In this document: one piece after another, positions 1-7,225 of the stretch
How positions within the stretch are numbered: position 1 is the stretch's first letter
Layout: each line of letters begins with the position of its first letter
Assembly (NCBI GenBank): GCA_041581055.1
Contig: JBFGCT010000190.1
Coordinates: 1-7,698, forward strand
Direction: 5' to 3'
Length of the DNA: 7,698 nucleotides
Source: JBFGCT01 sp041581055
GTDB taxonomy: Bacteria > Actinomycetota > Acidimicrobiia > Acidimicrobiales > Ilumatobacteraceae
Made by a program: the position numbers and the translations under genes
The notes under the pieces: generated by a model
What the model was told of the DNA's origin: nothing
Databases searched by the model: none
What the model saw: only the letters and a program-made list of their open reading frames with translations

Positions 1-345
1 ACGGTTTGTGTGACCGAATATCGCGAGGTTCGGCATGTTCGGTCACAGAAACACGGATTGGGGGGAGCGTGCGCGTGATCGCCCGGCTGCGCCCTTCACG
101 GTTTGTGTGACCGAATATCGCGAGGTTCGGCATGTTCGGTCACAGAAACACGGAGTGGGGGGAGCGTGCGCGTGATCGGCCGGCTGCCCCCTTCACGGTT
201 TGTGTGACCGAATATCGCGAGGTTCGGCATGTTCGGTCACAGAAACACGGATTGGGGGGAGCGTGCGCGTGGCCGGCCGGCTGCGCCCTTCACGGTTTGT
301 GTGACCGAATATCGCGAGGTTCGGCATGTTCGGTCACACAGACCC
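1..345. repeat. Tandem array of a 97-bp unit with inverted-repeat core
   Basis: Full units lie at 1-97, 98-194 and 195-291. A fourth starts at 292 and matches for 47 nt (to 338) before diverging, with patchy similarity to about 367. Units 1 and 2 differ at three positions and units 1 and 3 at three; all differences fall beyond unit position 57. Each unit contains perfect 10-bp arms TGTGACCGAA / TTCGGTCACA (9-18 and 38-47 in unit 1) around a 19-nt loop. In units 1-3 the stem extends past one G:G mismatch by GTTT/AAAC, giving 15-nt arms. The period is not a multiple of 3 and one frame of each unit has a TGA, so this is not a protein repeat. The array may continue left of the window. I do not recognise the element. 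It could be a MITE/REP-like repeat, a structured-RNA array or a set of protein-binding sites. Confidence 0.93.
298..340. repeat. Inverted repeat of the terminal array unit, with longer perfect arms
   Basis: The last copy has arms TGTGTGACCGAA (298-309) and TTCGGTCACACA (329-340), a perfect 12-bp stem around the same 19-nt loop. The upstream copies pair perfectly for 10 bp, then have a G:G mismatch and four more pairs. The right arm has therefore changed (CAGAAAC to CACAGAC) in a way that lengthens the uninterrupted stem. It is the copy nearest nadC, about 50 bp from the predicted -10 box. Confidence 0.8.
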
Positions 346-388
346 GGTTCGGGATGGGGGAGCGACGGGGGCGGAGACGGGCCGCTCG

Positions 389-394
389 TACACT
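389..394 (+). promoter_or_regulatory. Predicted -10 box of nadC (TACACT), leaderless type
   Basis: TACACT fits the TANNNT -10 pattern and is followed by exactly 7 nt before the ATG at 402, so transcription would start at or next to the A of the start codon. There is no Shine-Dalgarno sequence just before the ATG, which agrees with a leaderless mRNA. No -35 hexamer is recognisable, and a hexamer match alone is weak evidence. Confidence 0.45.
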
Positions 395-401
395 CGCGGG
401 C

Positions 402-1316
402 ATGTTCGTGTACCACCCGCTGTCGGAGGCCACGCGCACGCGCCTGGCCGCGGCGGGGCTCGATCCGGACGCGGTTTCGGCGCTGGTGCGCCACGCGATC
501 GCCGAGGATCTGATGGGCGGGATCGACGTCACCTCGGTGGCCACGATTCCGGCCGGGCAGCGGAGCGTGGCGACGTTTGGCGCCCGCGAGCCCGGCGTCG
601 TCGCCGGCCTCCCGATCGTCGCCGCCGTGATCGAGACGGTGTGCGGGGACGAGGCGAGCGAGGTGACCCTTCTCGTCCCCGACGCCAGCCGTGTGGCGGC
701 CGGGACGCAGGTCGCCGAGGTCACCGCTCCGACCCGGCTGCTGCTGACCGCCGAGCGCACCGCGCTCAACCTGCTGTGCCATCTCTCCGGCGTGGCGTCA
801 GCGACCCGGCGGTGGGCCGACGCCCTCGACGGCACGTCGGCGACGGTCCGCGACACGCGCAAGACCACCCCGGGCCTGCGGGCGCTGGAGAAGTACGCCG
901 TCCGCTGCGGCGGCGGGGCGAACCACCGGATGGGGCTGGCCGACATGGCGCTGGTCAAGGACAATCACGTCGCCGCCGCCGGCGGGATCGCCGAGGCGTA
1001 CGCTCGGGTGCGGGCGCTCGAGGAGACGATCCCGGTCGAGATCGAGGTCGACACGGTGGAGGGCCTGCAGCAGGCGATCGCCGCCGGCGCCGACGAGGTG
1101 CTGATCGACAACTTCTCCACCGACATGATGCGCGAGGCGGTCGCGGTCCGTGACCGCCTCGACCCGACGGTCCGGCTCGAGGCGAGCGGCGGCTTGACCA
1201 TCGACAACGCGCGCGAGGTCGCCGAGACCGGCGTCGACTTGATCGCTGTCGGCGAGCTGACCCACTCGGCACGGGTCCTCGACCTCGGCCTCGACCTGCG
1301 CGCGATCGTCGCCTGA
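402..1316 (+). CDS. nadC: Nicotinate-nucleotide pyrophosphorylase (carboxylating), quinolinate phosphoribosyltransferase
   Basis: A 304-aa cytosolic enzyme that converts quinolinate and PRPP to nicotinate mononucleotide, CO2 and PPi, the last de novo step to the pyridine nucleotides. Visible family landmarks are an ED motif near residues 35-36, TAERT (R119), DTRKTTPGLR (R153, K154), KYAVRCGGGANHR (K164, H175, R176), LVKDNH (K186), EIEVD (213-217), LIDNF (D236), EASGG (260-264) and AVGELTHS near 282-289. Together these cover the quinolinate- and phosphate-binding residues of type II PRTases, and the length is typical. I chose the ATG at 402 because the family's N-terminal alignment begins about there. 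The same frame stays open to 132 but would translate the repeat array, which is not conserved protein. No nadA or nadB is visible; they could lie to the left. The gene is convergent with the FKBP gene, 7 bp between stops. Identification is firm. Confidence 0.96.
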   Translation: MFVYHPLSEATRTRLAAAGLDPDAVSALVRHAIAEDLMGGIDVTSVATIPAGQRSVATFGAREPGVVAGLPIVAAVIETVCGDEASEVTLLVPDASRVAAGTQVAEVTAPTRLLLTAERTALNLLCHLSGVASATRRWADALDGTSATVRDTRKTTPGLRALEKYAVRCGGGANHRMGLADMALVKDNHVAAAGGIAEAYARVRALEETIPVEIEVDTVEGLQQAIAAGADEVLIDNFSTDMMREAVAVRDRLDPTVRLEASGGLTIDNAREVAETGVDLIAVGELTHSARVLDLGLDLRAIVA

Positions 1317-1323
1317 CCGAGCG

Positions 1324-2283
1324 TCAGTAGGCGCCGAGGAGTTCGACGACGACGATGATGTCGGTGTTCGCCGGCAGGCCGCCCTGCGGGTTGCCCTCGG
1401 CGCCGAAGGCGAGCTCAGGCGGGATCGTGATCGCCCGCCGGCCGCCGACGCGCATCCCGCTCATCCCCTGGATGAGGCCGGCGAGGAACTGGCCCTCGAT
1501 CATCGGGATCTGGAGCGGCTCGATTCCCCAGTTCGACTCGAGCTCGACGAGGTTGTCGCCGCGGTACAGCACGAAGTCGATCACCGCGGTCTGCTCGGCG
1601 GCCAGCTCGGCGCCCTCGCCCTCGACGAGGTCGACCGTGAGCACCTCGGCCGCGCCGTCCGAGGCCGGAACCCCGGGCTCGGTCGGCTTGTCGGCGGGAT
1701 CGGATTGCTTGATCACGGACCGCACGTCGATGACGAACGTGAGCGCCTCGTCGGGGCCGATCACGTCACCCTGGGCACGGTCGCCGTACGCCAGCTCGCT
1801 CGGGATGTCGAGTTGGACCCGCTCGCCGGCCTGCGCGCCGACGAGCCCCTCGTCCCAGCCGGTGATGACGCCGCCGGCGCCGAGGTTCACCGGGAACGGC
1901 TCGAAGCGGTCGTAGCTGTTGTCGAACTCCTCGCCGTCGCGCGAGCGCACGCCGATGTAGTCGACGATCACGGTGTCGCCGGCCTCGGCCTTCGGGCCCT
2001 GGCCGTCGATCAGCACGTTCCGGCCGAGCTCGGTCGGCAACTCGTCCGGGATCTGAACCGTTGGCTTGTCCGGGCTGGTCGGCGGGGGCCCGACGTCGAC
2101 AAACGTCGGCTCGGTCTCCGTGCCGGGCCCGTCGGTCGTGACGGCTGCGCCCGAAGGGTCGGCGACACCCGACGGCTCGGTCCCGGCGGGCTCGGAGCTC
2201 GCGGTGTCGCCGGCAGCGCCCTCGCTGCCGCACGCGGCGACGAGCAGCGCGGACGTGACAAGGGCAGCGATCGTTCGGCGCAC
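1324..2283 (-). CDS. Secreted lipoprotein with two FKBP-type peptidyl-prolyl isomerase domains
   Basis: A 319-aa protein starting at GTG 2283. The N-terminus has RR, a hydrophobic stretch and a lipobox VAAC with Cys18, so it should be a lipid-anchored extracytoplasmic protein. Residues 19-70 are a Gly/Ser/Thr/Pro/Glu-rich linker. FKBP domain 1 spans about 82-191 and keeps the usual pocket residues: Y109 in VDYIG, F120-D121, VITGW (139-143, W143) and SELAYGD (Y166). Domain 2 spans about 206-319 and has the FKBP end motif (IPPELAFGAEGNPQGGLPANT, 287-307), but Leu/Gln replace the Trp region and the FD pair is gone. Domain 1 is therefore probably the active cis-trans prolyl isomerase folding exported proteins, and domain 2 may be structural or bind substrate. 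It appears to have its own promoter and is not coupled to the kinase gene 78 bp upstream. Confidence 0.93.
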   Translation of the reverse strand: MRRTIAALVTSALLVAACGSEGAAGDTASSEPAGTEPSGVADPSGAAVTTDGPGTETEPTFVDVGPPPTSPDKPTVQIPDELPTELGRNVLIDGQGPKAEAGDTVIVDYIGVRSRDGEEFDNSYDRFEPFPVNLGAGGVITGWDEGLVGAQAGERVQLDIPSELAYGDRAQGDVIGPDEALTFVIDVRSVIKQSDPADKPTEPGVPASDGAAEVLTVDLVEGEGAELAAEQTAVIDFVLYRGDNLVELESNWGIEPLQIPMIEGQFLAGLIQGMSGMRVGGRRAITIPPELAFGAEGNPQGGLPANTDIIVVVELLGAY

Positions 2284-2290
2284 CGGCGAG

Positions 2291-2296
2291 ACGCTA
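2291..2296 (-). promoter_or_regulatory. Predicted -10 box of the FKBP lipoprotein gene (TAGCGT)
   Basis: On the minus strand TAGCGT (2296 to 2291) is followed by 7 nt and then the GTG start at 2283, the same spacing as at nadC. No Shine-Dalgarno sequence is seen, so a leaderless transcript is likely. The rest of the 78-bp gap to the kinase stop (2284-2361) holds a 6-bp inverted repeat, GGTCGG 2326-2331 / CCGACC 2349-2354, which could be a weak terminator for the kinase transcript but lacks a T-run. Confidence 0.4.
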
Positions 2297-2361
2297 CCGG
2301 TCCGCGGCCTCTCGTTGGCGGCAGGGGTCGGCCGTGGCCCCGTGCCTTCCGACCTTGGGCC

Positions 2362-3840
2362 TCAACCCCGATCGGCGAGCCACTGCGCCTCGGCCCGCCC
2401 CAACGCGGTGCTCGGCTCGGCGCCGACGAACGGCCACAACTCCGACGCGATTCGGCGATAGTTGCCGGTCGCGCCGAGCTCGCCGAGCAGTGCGTAGAGC
2501 CCGAGGTTGATCCGTTGGATGAAGACGAACGACCGGGGGACCGTCGCGTACTGGCTGATCGGGCTCGAGCGGTCGAAGGTGTGGCGGACGATCGAGTTGG
2601 CGTACTCGCGGGTCCACGTCATCTCCTCGTCGCGCCGCACCGTGTCGTAGAAGCGCGAGAAGTACTCGCCGACGGCCGCGGTGTCGACCGGCGCGTCGAT
2701 CTTCAACATGCCGGCGCCCTCGACGATGCGGCGGAACGCCGCCGCGTCGTGGTCGATGGCCGCCGCTTTGACCATCGCCGCGAACGTCTCCAGCTCCTCG
2801 GCCGAGAAGTGCTTGACCAGGCCGAAGTCGAGGAACGTGACGGTGCCGTCGTCGTGGAACAGGTAGTTCCCGGGGTGCGGATCGCCGTTGAACGCGCCGA
2901 GGCGGTACAGCCCGCGGAACACGAAGCGGAAGATGACCTCGCCCGCATGGTCCCGCTCGGCTTGGCCGCGGGTCAACAGCTCCGACCACGTGAACCCGTC
3001 CGCCAGGTCGGTCGTCAGCACGCGGCGGGTCGACAGCTCGTGGACGACCTCGGGGATCTTGATGAACGGGTGGTCCCGGTAATAGTCGACGAACAGCTGC
3101 TGGTTCGCCGCCTCCCGCTCGTAGTCGACCTCCTCGGCGAGACGGATCTTGATCTCGTCGACCATCTCGGTCGGGTCCAGCCCTCCGAAGCCCTGCTGGA
3201 GAAGCGTGCCGAGCATGTCCGCGTTGCGCAGGTCGGAGGCGATCGCCTCGTCGACGCCGGGGTACTGCACCTTCAGCGCCACGGCGCGTTCGCCGCCGCC
3301 CCGCGGGTCGACGATGATCGCCCGGTGCACCTGGCCGATCGAGGCGGCGGCGATCGGCTCGGGGTCGAACTCGACGAAGAGCTCCTCGACCGTCCGCCCG
3401 AGCTCTGACTCGAGGGTCGCGATCGCCAGCTCGGTCGACATCGGCGGGGCGTTCGACTGGAGTTGGGACAGCGCCAAACGGAGCGGCTCGGGGAGCCCGT
3501 CGTCGAGGTAGCTCGCCATCTGGCCGAGCTTCATCAGCGCGCCCTTCATCTGGCCGAGCTCGTCGGCGACCTGGGCCGCCGTGCGGAGTTCGCGGTCGCG
3601 GTCGAGCTCGACCCGTCGTTCGGCGGAGGCGAACGTCTTGCGCGCCGCCGTCGACGCGTACCCCGCGCCGACCCTGGCGCCGAGCCGCGCCAGGCGTGCG
3701 TTGCGCCGGTACCACGACCGGCCGACCGCGTGCCGCGCCGGACGCCGGGCGCGTCGGAGCGGCACGATCTCGACGGCGGTCGCGACGGCGGCGCCGAGCC
3801 CGACGAGCCCGATGAGCCCGACGAGCCAGCGCCGCCTCAG
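2362..3840 (-). CDS. ABC1/ADCK (UbiB-like) atypical protein kinase, membrane-anchored
   Basis: A 492-aa product if read from CTG 3840, 467 aa from GTG 3765. Family motifs, numbered from CTG: KLGQ (104-107) of the KxGQ helix, the Ala-rich loop AAASIGQVH (164-172), ALKVQYPG with K190, EEVDYEREA (236-244), GDPHPGN (319-325, D320 and N325) and DFG (338-340). All key residues of this atypical kinase/ATPase family are present. Residues 5-26 are strongly hydrophobic after RRR, a likely membrane helix. The role is unproven: UbiB relatives act in quinone or lipid metabolism, and actinobacteria mostly use menaquinone, so the name UbiB should not be taken literally. Start choice: all 25 codons between 3840 and 3765 end in G or C and encode the helix, and GGAGG (3852-3848) lies 7 nt before the CTG. 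The CTGA overlaps the hydrolase stop. GTG 3765 is the conventional alternative. Confidence 0.92.
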   Translation of the reverse strand: MRRRWLVGLIGLVGLGAAVATAVEIVPLRRARRPARHAVGRSWYRRNARLARLGARVGAGYASTAARKTFASAERRVELDRDRELRTAAQVADELGQMKGALMKLGQMASYLDDGLPEPLRLALSQLQSNAPPMSTELAIATLESELGRTVEELFVEFDPEPIAAASIGQVHRAIIVDPRGGGERAVALKVQYPGVDEAIASDLRNADMLGTLLQQGFGGLDPTEMVDEIKIRLAEEVDYEREAANQQLFVDYYRDHPFIKIPEVVHELSTRRVLTTDLADGFTWSELLTRGQAERDHAGEVIFRFVFRGLYRLGAFNGDPHPGNYLFHDDGTVTFLDFGLVKHFSAEELETFAAMVKAAAIDHDAAAFRRIVEGAGMLKIDAPVDTAAVGEYFSRFYDTVRRDEEMTWTREYANSIVRHTFDRSSPISQYATVPRSFVFIQRINLGLYALLGELGATGNYRRIASELWPFVGAEPSTALGRAEAQWLADRG

Positions 3841-4709
3841 CGGCGGGCCTCCACCGACGCGATCGCCCGCAGCAGCGTCGGCAGGAAGCGGTCGGTGCTG
3901 GCAGCCGCGGCGTCGTGCTCGGCGTCGACCCGAAACGCCTCGGCGCCCGGGATCATCTCGAACAACTGCGTCTGGCGCTGAACGGGAACGATCTGATCGC
4001 GCATCGTGAGGACAATCGACGTCGGGACGTCGACCTCGTCGAGCCAATCGATCGACGAGAACTCGCCGAGGGCGACGCCGGCGTCGAGGACCATTCGCCA
4101 GTCGTGGGTCGACGCCTCGCGAATCGCCCACGGCTCCCACGTCTTGCGTTGGAGGTAGAGCTGGTCGCTCAACCACACGCGGGCCTGCTCGGGCGTATAG
4201 CGGGCGACGCGGGCGAGGCCGATCAGCCAACGGAACGCCCGCCGCTCCGGCTTGCCGGCGAAGTACGGCGCGGTGGCGCACAGCACGAGCCCGGTGACGC
4301 GCGAGGGGTGGCGGCGCCACATGAGTTGGGCGACGGTCCCACCCATCGAGTACCCGATCGGGATGACGCGGTCGATGCCGAGCTCGGTGGCGACGTCGAC
4401 CACGTCGTCGGCGCAGTCCTCCAACCGGAACTGCTCGCGGGAGCGGATGCCGGTCCCGTGGCCCCGGTGGTCGAAGGCGAACACGCGAAAGTGCCGTCCG
4501 AGGGTCTCGTAGCACCTGTACCAGTTGAGATCGGCGGTCGCCGTCCAGCCGTGGAGCAGGCACAGCGCCGGCGCGTCCGGAGGCGCGTCCTGCGGCCCGC
4601 TGAGATCCCGCACGACGATCGTCCCGCGGTCGCCCAACTGGACGAACCGGCCGGCCGGGAAGTTGGGCCCGTCGCTCGTCGCGCCGGCGGTGGGCGTGCT
4701 GATGGTCAG
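3837..4709 (-). CDS. Alpha/beta hydrolase
   Basis: Product of 266 aa from TTG 4637 or 290 aa from CTG 4709. Numbered from the TTG: HGW oxyanion motif (29-31), DHRGHG (56-61), nucleophile elbow GYSMGG (95-100) with Ser97, Asp214 in MRDQIVP and His241 in AEHD complete the catalytic triad. A cap region lies around 125-200. The substrate cannot be told; esterase or lipase-like activity is the family expectation, and no signal peptide is seen. TTG 4637 has no Shine-Dalgarno sequence. The 24 codons upstream all end in G or C, and they encode an in-frame segment ending PAGRFVQLGDRG, which is like the N-terminus of related actinobacterial hydrolases. CTG 4709 forms CTGA with the greA stop and has GGAG (4718-4715) 5 nt before it. 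I therefore favour the longer form. It overlaps the kinase gene downstream and probably shares its mRNA. Confidence 0.9.
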   Translation of the reverse strand: MTISTPTAGATSDGPNFPAGRFVQLGDRGTIVVRDLSGPQDAPPDAPALCLLHGWTATADLNWYRCYETLGRHFRVFAFDHRGHGTGIRSREQFRLEDCADDVVDVATELGIDRVIPIGYSMGGTVAQLMWRRHPSRVTGLVLCATAPYFAGKPERRAFRWLIGLARVARYTPEQARVWLSDQLYLQRKTWEPWAIREASTHDWRMVLDAGVALGEFSSIDWLDEVDVPTSIVLTMRDQIVPVQRQTQLFEMIPGAEAFRVDAEHDAAAASTDRFLPTLLRAIASVEARR

Positions 4710-5155
4710 GCCTGCTCCACGTTCAACACGTTGACGGTCAGCGAGCCGTTCGGCGCGTCGTAGGTGACGGTCGTGCCGGCCTCGGCGCCGTCGAGCGCCC
4801 GGCCGAGCGGTGAGGTGGCGCTGATCACGTCGGCGCCGTCGATCTGCTCCTCCATGTTGCCGATCACGTAGCGCTCGGCCATGTCCTCCGGGTCCCCGTC
4901 GTACAGGACGGTGTAGACCGAGATGCGGTCGACGATCTCGGCGTTCTCCAGCAGGTGCTCGAGCTGGCGGATCCGCCCCTCCATGTGCCCCTGCTCGTCC
5001 TTGGCCGCGTGGTAGCCGGCGTTCTCCTTGAGGTCGCCCTCCTCCCGCGCTGTCTCGATCTTGTTGGCGACGTCGATCCGGCCACGCGTCGTGAGATCGT
5101 CGAACTCGGCCTTGAGGCGGTCGTAGGCGGTCTGGGACAACTGCGTCTTGGCCAT
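4706..5155 (-). CDS. greA: Transcription elongation factor GreA
   Basis: A 149-aa protein that enters the RNA polymerase secondary channel and stimulates cleavage of the backtracked transcript. Residues 1-75 form the N-terminal coiled coil, with the tip sequence REEGDLKENAGYHAAKDEQ at 37-55; acidic D41 and E44 match the catalytic tip residues of E. coli GreA. Residues 78-149 are the FKBP-like C-terminal domain with the SPLGRAL signature (115-121). The length is slightly below the usual 158 or so. The frame stays open far upstream to 6349, but that part is antisense to leuB. The ATG at 5155 is fixed by the MAKTQLSQ start that aligns with the family. It is the first gene of the minus-strand set and diverges from leuB; its TGA overlaps the proposed CTG start of the hydrolase. 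Confidence 0.96.
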   Translation of the reverse strand: MAKTQLSQTAYDRLKAEFDDLTTRGRIDVANKIETAREEGDLKENAGYHAAKDEQGHMEGRIRQLEHLLENAEIVDRISVYTVLYDGDPEDMAERYVIGNMEEQIDGADVISATSPLGRALDGAEAGTTVTYDAPNGSLTVNVLNVEQA

Positions 5156-5165
5156 ACTGGTGTGG

Positions 5166-5171
5166 AGGATA
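5166..5171 (-). promoter_or_regulatory. Predicted -10 box of greA (TATCCT)
   Basis: On the minus strand TATCCT (5171 to 5166) lies 10 nt before the greA ATG, leaving at most about 3-4 nt of leader and no room for a Shine-Dalgarno sequence. No clear -35 is seen. It would drive greA and probably the hydrolase and kinase genes after it. Confidence 0.4.
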
Positions 5172-5251
5172 TCGAGTCGGGATTCCGGCCTGTGCCGCAC
5201 GCCGAGGAGACGGTCGCCAACCCGGCCCCGTGCGCTCGCCGCGCTCCCGAT

Positions 5252-5257
5252 TAGCCT
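5252..5257 (+). promoter_or_regulatory. Predicted -10 box of leuB (TAGCCT)
   Basis: TAGCCT is followed by 9 nt and then the leuB ATG at 5267, implying a leader of 0-3 nt. It shares a 111-bp divergent intergenic region (5156-5266) with the greA promoter, where I see no convincing operator palindrome, leader peptide or attenuator. Confidence 0.4.
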
Positions 5258-5266
5258 GCCCGGTCT

Positions 5267-6259
<993 letters not shown>

Positions 6260-6263
6260 CCAC

Positions 6264-7181
6264 ATGCCCATCACACCGACCGAGAAGATCTGGATGAACG
6301 GCGAGCTTGTCGACTGGGACAAGGCGCAGGTCCACGTGCTCACGCACACGCTCCACTACGGCACCGGTGTGTTCGAGGGGATACGCGCGTACGAGACCTC
6401 CCAGGGTCCGGCGGTCTTCCGGCTCACCGAGCACATCCGGCGGCTGCACGACTCGGCGACGATCCTCGGGTTCGAGATCCCGTACACGGTCGACGAGCTG
6501 ATCGAGGCGACCAAGGCGACGGTCGCGTCGACCGGGCTCGCCTCGTGCTACGTCCGCCCGATCGCCTACCTCGGCTACGGCGAGATGGGGCTCAACACGC
6601 TGCCGTGCACGGTCGACGTCGCGATCGCGTGCTGGCCGTGGGGCGCCTATCTCGGCGACGACGCGGTGACCAAGGGCGTGCGGATGAAGATCTCGTCGTG
6701 GACCCGCCACGAGCACAACACGATGCCGCCGGCGGCGAAGACGGTCGGCAACTACGTCAACTCGTCGCTCGCCAAGGTCGAGGCGCTGAAGGCCGGGTAC
6801 GACGAGGCGATCATGCTCGCGCCGAGCGGCCTGGTCGCCGAGTGCACCGGCGAGAACATCTTCGTCGCCCGCCACGGCATGTTGCTCACGCCGCCGCTGT
6901 CGGCCGGCGCGCTCGAGGGCATCACCCAGAACACCGTGTCGACGATCGCCCGCGATCTCGGGTTCGAGGTCGCCGTCGACAACCTCGCCCGCAGCGACCT
7001 GTACATCGCGGACGAGGCGTTCGTCTGCGGCACCGCCGCCGAGGTGAGCTCGGTCAACTCCGTCGACGACCGCTCGATCCCCTGCCCCGGACCGATGACG
7101 GCGGCGATCGCCGAGGTCTACCACCGCACCGTCCGCGGCGAGGAAGACCAGTACAAGGACTGGTGCGAGCTCGTCGGCTGA
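6264..7181 (+). CDS. ilvE: Branched-chain amino acid aminotransferase
   Basis: A 305-aa fold-type IV PLP enzyme that transaminates 2-oxoisocaproate, 2-oxoisovalerate and 3-methyl-2-oxopentanoate with glutamate to give Leu, Val and Ile. Visible features are HYGTGVFEGIRAY (31-43), R59 near FRLTEHIRRLH, YVRP (96-99), the Schiff-base lysine K159 in AAKTVGNY, AECTGENIF (192-200) with E193 for the pyridine nitrogen, and the phosphate-binding GTAAEV (256-261). The length matches the bacterial short IlvE. The ATG at 6264 lies 4 bp after the leuB stop, with a weak GGGA 10 nt upstream. The frame could start at 6228, but that would overlap leuB and add residues absent from the family. It acts directly after LeuB in leucine synthesis and is probably in the same operon. 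Confidence 0.95.
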   Translation: MPITPTEKIWMNGELVDWDKAQVHVLTHTLHYGTGVFEGIRAYETSQGPAVFRLTEHIRRLHDSATILGFEIPYTVDELIEATKATVASTGLASCYVRPIAYLGYGEMGLNTLPCTVDVAIACWPWGAYLGDDAVTKGVRMKISSWTRHEHNTMPPAAKTVGNYVNSSLAKVEALKAGYDEAIMLAPSGLVAECTGENIFVARHGMLLTPPLSAGALEGITQNTVSTIARDLGFEVAVDNLARSDLYIADEAFVCGTAAEVSSVNSVDDRSIPCPGPMTAAIAEVYHRTVRGEEDQYKDWCELVG

Positions 7182-7225
7182 CGCGCCCCCCGCCCCATGC
7201 CCGACGCCTCCGGACACCTCCGACA

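Noticed and set aside
4..52. Integron attC sites
   Set aside because: The ends are GTTT...AAAC, the opposite orientation to the attC AAC...GTT ends, and the intervals between copies hold no cassette genes.
1..345. CRISPR array
   Set aside because: The segments between the repeated cores are themselves near-identical, the unit is 97 bp with a long core, and no cas gene is present.
132..401. N-terminal extension of NadC through the repeat array (ATG at 132)
   Set aside because: The 97-bp period shifts frame at each copy, the extension has no resemblance to NadC, and the family starts near the ATG at 402.
2326..2354. Intrinsic terminator after the kinase gene
   Set aside because: Only a 6-bp GGTCGG/CCGACC stem with a 17-nt loop and no T-run; too weak to list separately.
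1705..3408. Long plus-strand open frame of 567 codons opposite the FKBP and kinase genes
   Set aside because: Product is Arg/Asp/Val-rich with no recognisable motif; it is the expected mirror of GC-rich coding on the other strand, where conserved FKBP and kinase motifs are read.
3841..4563. Long N-terminal extension of the kinase frame over the hydrolase gene
   Set aside because: This part is an Arg/Asp-rich shadow of the hydrolase, whose full catalytic triad is in the other frame.
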